This document shows positions 1 to 6,258 of a stretch of DNA of 15,228 bases, one piece after another. This stretch comes from Clostridia bacterium. Lineage in GTDB: Bacteria > Bacillota > Clostridia > Oscillospirales > Ruminococcaceae. The notes beneath the pieces were generated by a model, which was given only the letters and a program-made list of their open reading frames with translations, did no database searches and was not told the DNA's origin. Location: the NCBI GenBank assembly GCA_021152595.1, contig JAGKVC010000105.1, positions 1 through 15,228 on the forward strand. Reading direction: 5' to 3'. Within the stretch, counting starts at the first letter, position 1. Each line of letters starts with the position of its first letter. A program made the translations under genes and the position numbers.

Positions 1-72
1 GGGGCGAAAACCTAAGGGGATAGGGGGAATGTGAGCTAGCGAACTTCCCCCTTGCCTCTTTGGGTTCTCCCC
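1..72. repeat. Long imperfect inverted repeat at the left edge
   Basis: Bases 22-29 (AGGGGGAA) pair exactly with 45-52 (TTCCCCCT). Outside this core, bases 1-12 (GGGGCGAAAACC) are nearly complementary to 63-72 (GGTTCTCCCC), with one mismatch and a two-base bulge. Together they could fold into one stem-loop of about 70 bases, and it may continue beyond the window edge. It lies downstream of the U32 gene on the minus strand, but no T-run follows the stem on that side, so it is not a clear terminator. Its role is unknown; a dispersed palindromic element is my best guess. Confidence 0.5.
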
Positions 73-90
73 TCGCACCCGCGCCCCGCG

Positions 91-190
91 CCCAACTAAA
101 ATAATCATCCGGACAAAGGATAAAGAACAAGGAACGAAACCGCTCCCATGCGCACCCAACTAAAATAAACGTCCGGACATAAGGATAAAG
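91..190. repeat. Pair of 35-36 bp direct repeats
   Basis: Bases 91-125 and 155-190 are near-identical. Both begin CCCAACTAAAATAA, share CCGGACA in the middle, and end AAGGATAAAG. They differ at about four positions. The start-to-start distance is 64 bases. The second copy contains the perfect palindrome GTCCGGAC. No third copy is visible in the window. The stretch 1-329 has no convincing gene. These repeats, the edge hairpin and a small repeat remnant at 325-351 are all I can see in it. Confidence 0.6.
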
Positions 191-324
191 CGCACAAAAA
201 GCCGCCGATCAACGCATTCACGCTGATGCAGCGACTTTTATATTTCTCTATGATTGGGATAATAGACTTTAACCTTTCGGGTTGACCGATCCGGACTTTA
301 GCATATTGGATGCAGGCACAGCTG

Positions 325-351
325 CCCCATTACAGATCCGCCGAAGACACC
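325..351 (-). repeat. Decayed copy of the palindromic repeat covering the end of the U32 gene
   Basis: Read on the minus strand, these 27 bases match the start of the repeat copy at 14669-14742 at 23 of 27 positions (GGTGTCT, CGGAT and GTAATGGGG are shared). Here the repeat is inside the open reading frame: it codes the last residues of the U32 protein and supplies its TAA stop. The two strong hairpins that follow in the other copies have decayed to a weak GGCA/TGCC stem at 315-326. Confidence 0.6.
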
Positions 352-2426
352 TCCGAAACCACCTTCAATCCGCGCGTAAAGGCAGCAGGCGCAAATCCGG
401 ATTCCCCATGCAGATACGCAGCAAGAATCTCCCGAACACGCTCCGGCGATTCATCCGTCACGGAGATCAGCCCGTATGCAGCATCGCAAAGCAGATTTCT
501 CCGGTCCGCCAGCCAGACCGGCACCGCATTGAACAGCTCCGAATAATCCGGCTGCTCAATCAAGCGTGAACAGTCCGTATAAACCGCGGCATCCCTGCGG
601 TCGGTCAGCGTATGGCGGCATTTTGCACAGCCGACCTGCGCCTTGACCGGACAGTTCCGCGTCAGCATCAGCGGCAGCCTTCCGTATGCGAAAATCCCGA
701 GCGGCAGCATCTGCGCCGGCATACGCGGTGCCTCCGGCGAACAGAGTGCATCCGAAAGCCCGTATCTGCGCATTTCTCCGGCAGCATAGCTGTTCGTCAC
801 ATGCAGCCCGAGCGTACCGTGCAGCGCAAGCCTAAGCGCCCTACCATTCTCAATATCCGCCGCATTCTGACAGGCAAGCGACAGGAATCCGGCATCCTTC
901 GCCTGCTGCATCCGCTGCACAACCGCCTGCTCATCACAGATAAAGCGCGGCGGCACAATGAAGCACCGCGAAACCGGAACCGGCTTTGTTCCCTTGAGAT
1001 ATGCCGGAACCAGATGCAGCGGCAGCAGCAGCGCATCGAGTTCATCCGCAAATCCGCCGATTTCCGCAAGCTGTTCGAGCCGCCGGATTTGCAGGCGGAA
1101 CTTCGGTTTTTCGGCATTCTGCCGGATCATACGCGGCAATTCAGGAACATCCCCGAGCCGGTGCAGCGGCGTATTCCGCCGGATGCGCGCCGCATCCATT
1201 TCAAGCGCCGCCTGCCGCCGCATCGCATTCAGTGCCGATGCCGGAAGCATCACAGCATCATCCAGCTCCGCGGTGACTGTACCGGCTGTATAAATCGTAT
1301 CCCCGAGCTTATCAAACTGCTTTTGAAGCTGTGCAAGATCGGTCGGGCGCGAGATCGCCTGCTGCGGCAATTCCCCCTGAACGGTCACGCTGCTGATTCC
1401 GTCGGTGACGGTCAGCGCGGCAGGTGTCCCCTGCCGGATCATGTAATGCGCATCGAGCTTTGCAGCCTTCCGCGGCTTCTGATACCGTTCGCGCAGTCCG
1501 CGCATGACATCCTGTGCAGCGGTGACATCCTCCTTGCGGCGCGTTCCGAACATATCCTTCCGGATGCCGGTGAAATAACCGTCGGTAAATCCGCTGCGTG
1601 AGAAGATCGACTGCAATTCATGCAGATCGTAGGATTCTCCGCGCAGTGCGGAACGACAGGCTGTCACGGCAGCGGCAACATATTCCGGACGCTTCATGCG
1701 TCCCTCGATTTTCAGCGATTTTACGCCCATTTCGATCATTTCCGGCAAATGCTGCACCAGAGACTGATCCTTGAGCGAGAGCGCGCAGATCTGCTTCTGC
1801 TTCGGATCCGCGGTAAACGGGAGACGGCAGGGCTGCGCACAGCATCCGCGGTTTGCGCTTCTGCCGCCCATTGCCGCCGACATCCAGCATTGTCCCGAGA
1901 CGGACATACAGTGTGCGCCGTGAACAAATGCCTCGATCTCCATATCACAGCGCGCCGCCTCCTGACAGCAGGCAGCGATCTGATCTGCGGAAAGCTCGCG
2001 CGCCAGAACGACACGGCAAAAGCCTGCCTGCTTTGCAAACCGCACGCCGGCAGGCGAATGAATCGTCAGTTGTGTGGAAGCATGCAGACGCAGTGTCGGC
2101 AGACGCTTTGCAATATACGCAGCCGTACCAAGATCCTGCACGATGCAGCCGTCGGCACCGGCTTCTGCGGCGGTTTCCAGCAGCGCATCGAGCGCCGGAA
2201 ACTCCGCATCAAACAGCAGCGTATTGATCGCCAGATAGAGCTTTGCACCGTAAAGATGACATCGCTTTGCTGCTTCGGTCAATCCGGCGCGGTCAAAATT
2301 TTCTGCATTCGCACGCGCCGAAAACTGCTGCGCCCCGACGTAAACAGCATCCGCACCGCAGCGCAGAGCTGCCAGCAGCGCTTCCATGCTGCCGGCAGGT
2401 GCAAGCAGCTCCGGAGTGCTGCTCAT
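330..2426 (-). CDS. U32 family peptidase-like protein with DUF3656-type region (RlhA/TrhP-like)
   Basis: This 698-residue protein belongs to the U32 collagenase-like family. Characterised relatives (E. coli RlhA and TrhP, B. subtilis YrrN/YrrO) hydroxylate 23S rRNA or tRNA wobble uridine rather than degrade proteins. The N-terminal barrel starts ELLAPAGSMEALLAAL and carries the U32 signature at about residues 165-183 (EAFVHGAHCMSVSGQCWMS). Cysteines at 195, 196 and 200 follow, and a second cysteine cluster (NCPVKAQVGCAKC) lies near the C terminus, consistent with metal or iron-sulfur binding. The length is close to E. coli RlhA (about 650), so an rRNA hydroxylation role is possible, but the substrate cannot be read from sequence. 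The ATG overlaps the zapA stop as ATGA and has only a weak ribosome site, suggesting translational coupling. The last codons come from a dispersed repeat. Confidence 0.9.
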   Translation of the reverse strand: MSSTPELLAPAGSMEALLAALRCGADAVYVGAQQFSARANAENFDRAGLTEAAKRCHLYGAKLYLAINTLLFDAEFPALDALLETAAEAGADGCIVQDLGTAAYIAKRLPTLRLHASTQLTIHSPAGVRFAKQAGFCRVVLARELSADQIAACCQEAARCDMEIEAFVHGAHCMSVSGQCWMSAAMGGRSANRGCCAQPCRLPFTADPKQKQICALSLKDQSLVQHLPEMIEMGVKSLKIEGRMKRPEYVAAAVTACRSALRGESYDLHELQSIFSRSGFTDGYFTGIRKDMFGTRRKEDVTAAQDVMRGLRERYQKPRKAAKLDAHYMIRQGTPAALTVTDGISSVTVQGELPQQAISRPTDLAQLQKQFDKLGDTIYTAGTVTAELDDAVMLPASALNAMRRQAALEMDAARIRRNTPLHRLGDVPELPRMIRQNAEKPKFRLQIRRLEQLAEIGGFADELDALLLPLHLVPAYLKGTKPVPVSRCFIVPPRFICDEQAVVQRMQQAKDAGFLSLACQNAADIENGRALRLALHGTLGLHVTNSYAAGEMRRYGLSDALCSPEAPRMPAQMLPLGIFAYGRLPLMLTRNCPVKAQVGCAKCRHTLTDRRDAAVYTDCSRLIEQPDYSELFNAVPVWLADRRNLLCDAAYGLISVTDESPERVREILAAYLHGESGFAPAAFTRGLKVVSEVSSADL

Positions 2427-2923
2427 TGCTCGGATGCGGTAAAGGTGAGCTGGGTTTCGTCCTCAGCCTCGGCAGCCGGAGTCTCAGCAGGTGCTTCTGC
2501 CGCCTGCTCCTCAGCCTGTGCAGCAGGAGCATGCTTCTTCTTGCCGTGCGGCTCCTCACCGATGCTGTCCTTGAGCGACTTCAGCTTATTGAGATTCTCA
2601 AGCTGTTCGATCTTTGCCTTGAGGACGTCGATCTCGCGGAGTGCAGCATCGCGCTCGAGACGCGCCTTGCCGGCCTCATCGACATACTCCTTGACCTGCG
2701 AGCGGATCACCTCGACGCTGTTATTTGCCTTGGTCAGCTCATCCATTGTGGAGAGCGCGACCATCATCACAGCAGAATGCGCGGAAACACGCGGATTCTC
2801 CTCTGTAATATCCGAAATGCGCTTCTCGAGATTCTTTGCGAGCTGATAGACATAGCTCGGCGCATCCTCCGTTTGCAGCACATATTCTCTGCCGCACAGT
2901 ACAACCTTCACGCGATTGATCAT
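2423..2923 (-). CDS. zapA: Cell division protein ZapA with long coiled-coil and Ala/Glu tail
   Basis: ZapA binds FtsZ in the cytoplasm and promotes bundling of the Z ring. The N-terminal part (residues 1 to about 95) is typical: a short beta region (NRVKVVLCGREYVLQTED), then helices containing AKNLEKRISDI and AVMMVALSTMDELTKANN. The protein has 166 residues while ZapA is usually 85-110. The extra part is a charged predicted coiled coil (about 97-135, including AALREIDVLKAKIEQLENLN) and an Ala/Glu/Pro-rich low-complexity end. A good ribosome site (AGGAAG, 8 bases from the ATG) supports the start. It lies 21 bases after lexA and overlaps the U32 gene by 4 bases. The ZapA-U32 pairing is common in Firmicutes. 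Confidence 0.88.
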   Translation of the reverse strand: MINRVKVVLCGREYVLQTEDAPSYVYQLAKNLEKRISDITEENPRVSAHSAVMMVALSTMDELTKANNSVEVIRSQVKEYVDEAGKARLERDAALREIDVLKAKIEQLENLNKLKSLKDSIGEEPHGKKKHAPAAQAEEQAAEAPAETPAAEAEDETQLTFTASEQ

Positions 2924-2944
2924 AATGTTCTTCCTTTCTCTTTT

Positions 2945-3532
2945 TTACTGATCCAGATAACGCAGCAGGGCGACAACCTTGCCCAGCACCGCTGCTTCCT
3001 TGACATAAATCGGCTCCATGGTATCATTTTCCGGCTGTAACCGGTATCCGCCGTTTTCCTTGAAGAACCGCTTGACCGTTGCCTCATCCTCATTGACGAG
3101 CACGACAACGATCTCCCCGTTTTCCGCCGTATTGGATTGCTCGACGATGACAATATCACCGTCAAAGATGCCTGCGTTGATCATGCTTTCCCCTCGCACG
3201 CGCAGCGCAAACAGTTCGCCGGCATAATGTCTGTCCGGCACATAGCTGATGTGATCCTCGATATTCTCGACCGCCGTGATCGGAACACCTGCCGTCACCG
3301 TACCGACAAGCGGCACATTGCGGACCGTGCTTCCGTGCAGCCGGATCGCGCGGTTCTGATTGTCCATTTTGTCGAGCAGACCTTCCTCGACAAGCAGGTT
3401 GATATACCGGTGAACCGTCGAGGTCGAGCCGATATCAAGCGCATGGCAGATCTCGCGCACGGTCGGCGCATAACCGTCGTCGATCCGTGAACGGATATAG
3501 TTATAAATCGTTTTTGCCCTGTCATTCAGCAT
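2945..3532 (-). CDS. lexA: SOS regulon repressor LexA
   Basis: LexA represses DNA-damage genes and inactivates itself by autocleavage when RecA filaments form. The 195-residue protein has the N-terminal winged helix-turn-helix (APTVREICHALDIGSTSTVH, about 22-41). The Ala-Gly cleavage site is at 81-82 (TVTAGVP), the catalytic serine at 116 (RGESM) and the catalytic lysine at 154 (ATVKRFF). All needed residues are present and the length is normal. The reading frame extends 28 codons further upstream into murC. I chose the ATG at 3532 because AGGAGA lies just upstream and the protein then begins like other LexAs. It lies 25 bases after murC and 21 before zapA, so it is probably cotranscribed. 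I see no GAAC-N4-GTTC type box just upstream of lexA or in the murC leader. Confidence 0.95.
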   Translation of the reverse strand: MLNDRAKTIYNYIRSRIDDGYAPTVREICHALDIGSTSTVHRYINLLVEEGLLDKMDNQNRAIRLHGSTVRNVPLVGTVTAGVPITAVENIEDHISYVPDRHYAGELFALRVRGESMINAGIFDGDIVIVEQSNTAENGEIVVVLVNEDEATVKRFFKENGGYRLQPENDTMEPIYVKEAAVLGKVVALLRYLDQ

Positions 3533-3557
3533 AACAATCTCCTCTTTTCCGGCGATT

Positions 3558-4979
3558 TCAGCTTTCTGCACGCGCACGGAGCGCATCGGCGATCTGCTTG
3601 GAGAGCTTATTGACATCGCCGCAGCCCAGCGTGATGATCAGATCGCCCGGTTCTGCGATTTTGCAGACCGCTTCACAGACCGCATCAAAATTCTGATACT
3701 TCCGCGTATCGTTTTCAGGTTCCGTCTCATCCTGCGGGAACCAGATGCATCCGGGGATCTTCTCCGCGAGCATCCTTGTAAAGATTCCGCGCGTATTCGT
3801 CTCTCTGCCGCCCATGATATCCGTCAGCGCCACGATATCTGCAATTTGCAGCGCATCGGCGAAATCATCGAGCAGACGTTCTGTTCTGGAATAGGTAAAG
3901 GGCTGATGCACCGCAATCACTCTGCGGTAGGGCATTGCCTTTGCCGCTTTGAGCGTTGCCGCGATCTCCGCCGGATGGTGTCCGTAATCATCCGCGACGG
4001 TGATGCCGCCGACATTTGCGTGAACATCGAAGCGGCGCTTGGCTCCGTGGAATGCAAGCAGACCTGCCTGACACTGTGCAAAATTCAGTCCGACAAGGGC
4101 TGCCGCCGCAATCGCAGAGAGTGCATTCAGGACATTGTGCAGTCCGGGGACAAGCAGCGTCGCCGTACCGAGGCATTCGCCCAGATGCCAGACCTTGAAG
4201 GTCGTGGTCTGCTCCGCGGTATGCTCGATATCGGTCGCGCGCCATTCGCAGTCCGCGCCGGTGCCGAAGCGGAGCATGGTCTTTCCGGTGACGGATGCCA
4301 TTGCATCGCAGCTATTCTTGTCGTCTCCGTTGTAGAGTACATATCTGCTGGATTTCTGCGCAAACTTTGTAAAGGATGCCTTGAGGTTCTCCAGCGTGTG
4401 GAAATATTCCATATGATCCTCGTCGATATTCAGGATCACCGCGATATCCGGCGAAAGATGCAGGAATGTGTCCACATATTCGCACGCCTCGCAGACGAAC
4501 ACATCGCTGCTGCCTGCTCTGCCGCTGCCGCCGATCGACGGGAGCTTGCCGCCGATCACCGCGGAAAGATCAATTCCTGCGGTGAACAGGATCTGCGCGA
4601 GCATCGAGGATGTCGTCGTCTTGCCGTGCGTACCGGCAATGCAGACCGCATCGGAATACCATTCCGAGACAAGCCCGAGCAGCTCACTGCGCTCCATCAT
4701 CGCAACGCCGGAAGCCTCTGCTGCCGCGCGCTCGGGATTCGTCTTTGCGATCGCCGCCGAATAGACGACCAGATCCGCATCCGCGATATTCTCCGCGCGC
4801 TGCCCGAGCTGCACCGGAATCCCCAGCGCCCGCACCGCTGCCAGCGTATCCGTCTCATTGTTATCCGAGCCGGTCAGATAATATCCCTTTGCATGCAGCA
4901 CCTGTGCCAGCGGATACATGCCGCTGCCGCCGATGCCGATCATATGGATATGCTGCTTGCCTTCTAAAATGGAACTCAT
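3558..4979 (-). CDS. murC: UDP-N-acetylmuramate--L-alanine ligase MurC
   Basis: MurC is the cytoplasmic ATP-dependent ligase that adds L-alanine to UDP-N-acetylmuramate, the first step of the peptidoglycan stem peptide. The 473-residue protein has the family's three domains: N-terminal Rossmann loop GIGGSGM (15-21), ATP-binding P-loop GTHGKTTT (116-123), the central ILNIDEDHMEYF motif (about 182-193), and the C-terminal DYGHHPAEI motif (331-339). The length is normal. The frame runs 17 codons further upstream, but only the ATG at 4979 has a ribosome site (AGAGGA, 9 bases away). It is the first gene of the murC-lexA-zapA-U32 cluster and diverges from spoVG. Confidence 0.95.
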   Translation of the reverse strand: MSSILEGKQHIHMIGIGGSGMYPLAQVLHAKGYYLTGSDNNETDTLAAVRALGIPVQLGQRAENIADADLVVYSAAIAKTNPERAAAEASGVAMMERSELLGLVSEWYSDAVCIAGTHGKTTTSSMLAQILFTAGIDLSAVIGGKLPSIGGSGRAGSSDVFVCEACEYVDTFLHLSPDIAVILNIDEDHMEYFHTLENLKASFTKFAQKSSRYVLYNGDDKNSCDAMASVTGKTMLRFGTGADCEWRATDIEHTAEQTTTFKVWHLGECLGTATLLVPGLHNVLNALSAIAAAALVGLNFAQCQAGLLAFHGAKRRFDVHANVGGITVADDYGHHPAEIAATLKAAKAMPYRRVIAVHQPFTYSRTERLLDDFADALQIADIVALTDIMGGRETNTRGIFTRMLAEKIPGCIWFPQDETEPENDTRKYQNFDAVCEAVCKIAEPGDLIITLGCGDVNKLSKQIADALRARAES

Positions 4980-5030
4980 AAAACACGATCCTCTCTTAAA
5001 AATGCATTTATTCAGTTTCGTATAGGACAT

Positions 5031-5100
5031 ATATGCATAATATGCCGCACTGCTGCCTGTTCTATCACTGAATATGCAAGATTTTTCTGTAAAATATGCA
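5031..5100. promoter_or_regulatory. Recurrent ATATGC motif in the murC/spoVG divergent region
   Basis: The AT-rich spacer between the divergent murC and spoVG genes carries ATATGC at 5031, 5040, 5072 and 5094, three of them followed by A. It must contain the murC promoter, but no box pair with good spacing stands out on the minus strand. The repeated motif could be an operator or chance in AT-rich DNA. Confidence 0.25.
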
Positions 5101-5150
5101 ATTCAGAACGCGATTTGACATGAAACATTCACACAATCAACACATTTCCA

Positions 5151-5159
5151 TGCTATGAT
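5151..5159 (+). promoter_or_regulatory. Probable spoVG extended -10 promoter
   Basis: TGC-TATGAT at 5151-5159 is an extended -10 element, about 110 bases before the spoVG ATG. The -35 position is poor (ACACAA). A perfect TTGACA lies further up at 5115-5120 but at the wrong spacing. B. subtilis spoVG uses SigH; I do not see a convincing SigH pair here. Confidence 0.4.
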
Positions 5160-5169
5160 ATAGCCAAAG

Positions 5170-5217
5170 CGGTACCTTAGCGGAATACGCAGCTCCGGCG
5201 GCTCCGGCGATGTACCG
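5170..5217 (+). promoter_or_regulatory. Structured 5' leader of spoVG
   Basis: CGGTAC at 5170-5175 is exactly complementary to GTACCG at 5212-5217, enclosing a loop that contains a tandem 9-base repeat (GCTCCGGCG at 5192-5200 and 5201-5209). If transcription starts just after the -10 element at 5154, this fold is near the 5' end of the message. No known riboswitch class is recognised. Confidence 0.3.
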
Positions 5218-5268
5218 ATTGAAATTAGATACACCGCATACCACTCAACGGAAGGAATGAACATTACC

Positions 5269-5613
5269 ATGGAAATCACCGATCTGAAAATTCGCAAAAT
5301 GATGACTGACGGAAGACTGCGTGCGATCGTCTCGATCACACTTGATCAGATGCTTGCTGTGCATGATATCAAAGTCGTGCAGGGCGAAAGCCGTCTTTTC
5401 GTCGCAATGCCGAGCCGTAAGGACGAGGGCGGAATCTTCCGCGATATCGTGCATCCGATCTCTGCACAGGCAAGAGAATATCTGGAAAGCCAGATCCTCA
5501 ATGCCTATCAGGAACAGCTCGCACTGATTCAGGCTGAGGCAGAACTGACAGGGGCAGAGGAGCCTGCCGCTGAAATCGCTGCCGAGGAATCCGCTGCGGA
5601 GCCTGAGATTTGA
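5269..5613 (+). CDS. spoVG: Septation regulator SpoVG
   Basis: SpoVG is a small conserved Firmicutes nucleic-acid-binding regulator, named for its effect on septation during sporulation but also present in non-sporulating species. The protein begins MEITDLKIRKM and contains the core GRLRAIVSITLDQMLAVHDI, LFVAMPSRKDEGGIFRDI and VHPISAQAREYL. An in-frame ATG lies 12 bases upstream (5257), but GGAAGGA sits directly against it with no spacing. That sequence serves the ATG at 5269 better, and that start matches the usual MEITD opening. The 114 residues exceed the typical 85-100 because of an acidic Ala/Glu tail (from about residue 90). It is the only plus-strand gene here and ends at a strong terminator. 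Confidence 0.93.
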   Translation: MEITDLKIRKMMTDGRLRAIVSITLDQMLAVHDIKVVQGESRLFVAMPSRKDEGGIFRDIVHPISAQAREYLESQILNAYQEQLALIQAEAELTGAEEPAAEIAAEESAAEPEI

Positions 5614-5636
5614 TTATCGGCTAAACAATTTTCCGG

Positions 5637-5670
5637 ACTTTCCGGCGTGTGTCAAGGCACGCCGGAAAGT
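5637..5670 (+). terminator. Rho-independent terminator after spoVG
   Basis: A perfect 13-bp stem (ACTTTCCGGCGTG at 5637-5649 with CACGCCGGAAAGT at 5658-5670) has an 8-base loop and is followed by CTTATTTTGT. It sits between the convergent spoVG and Nudix genes, 24 bases after the spoVG stop. The T-rich tail is on the plus strand. On the minus strand the following bases are less T-rich, so it may act only weakly for the Nudix transcript. Confidence 0.9.
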
Positions 5671-5682
5671 CTTATTTTGTGC

Positions 5683-6258
5683 TTACGGTTTCTGCTCGTT
5701 TTGCAGCAGGAATGCTGTCTTGAGCAGCGCGATCTGCGTTTTTGCATCCTTGATGCGGTCTTCCATGACCATCTGCACGGCTTCGCTGAGCGGCATCCGG
5801 ATCACATCCAGAAATTCATCCGCATCGAGCGACTGGGAATTTGTCTCCCGAAGCTGCCGCGCAAGATACATATAAATAACTTCCTCATCATAGGCAGGCG
5901 TCGGATAGAGCGAGCCGAGCAGTTCAAGCTGCGCTGCCTCGCCGCCGACCTCCTCTTTCAGCTCACGGACGGCACACTGCAAAGGTTCCTCGCCGTATTC
6001 GAGCTTGCCGGCAGGAACCTCCAGCGTCTCCTCGTGATGCGGATAGCGGAACTGCCGCACCATCAGCACACAGCCGTCTGCGGTCAGCGGCACCACGCAG
6101 GCACCGCCCGGATGATGCACGACCTCGCGGATCGCCTCCGTGCCGTTTTCCAGCAGGACTGTATCCCTTGAGACATCGAGAATCCTGCCGCGGTAAATCT
6201 CCTCAGAACGGAGCCGCTCCTCCTTCAGATGCGGCGCCGGCTGCAATTCAGGCGTCAT
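5683..6258 (-). CDS. Nudix hydrolase, ADP-ribose pyrophosphatase-like
   Basis: Nudix enzymes hydrolyse nucleoside diphosphates linked to another group. This subgroup usually splits ADP-ribose into AMP and ribose 5-phosphate. The Nudix box GX5EX7REUXEEXGU is complete at about residues 84-106 (GKLEYGE...RELKEEVGG). A proline-containing segment follows (LYPTPAYDEE), as in ADP-ribose pyrophosphatases. The N-terminal part (EEIYRGRILDVSRDTVLLENG) also matches that subgroup. The 191-residue length is normal. The open frame extends far upstream as arginine-rich shadow of yfhO; the ATG at 6258 is chosen because a strong AGGAGG lies just before it. It overlaps the end of yfhO by 11 bases and is likely cotranscribed. 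Confidence 0.9.
   Translation of the reverse strand: MTPELQPAPHLKEERLRSEEIYRGRILDVSRDTVLLENGTEAIREVVHHPGGACVVPLTADGCVLMVRQFRYPHHEETLEVPAGKLEYGEEPLQCAVRELKEEVGGEAAQLELLGSLYPTPAYDEEVIYMYLARQLRETNSQSLDADEFLDVIRMPLSEAVQMVMEDRIKDAKTQIALLKTAFLLQNEQKP

Noticed and set aside
91..190. Possible CRISPR array
   Set aside because: Only two repeat copies, with mismatches and a spacer of 29 bases, and no cas genes nearby. Not enough for an array.
612..1601. Plus-strand open frame of 329 codons opposite the U32 gene
   Set aside because: Antisense shadow caused by high GC. It has an arginine- and cysteine-rich composition without domains, while the opposite strand has a clear family protein.
5115..5120. Perfect TTGACA as -35 box of spoVG
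   Set aside because: No -10 element lies 16-18 bases downstream; the good TATGAT is 33 bases away, too far to pair with it.
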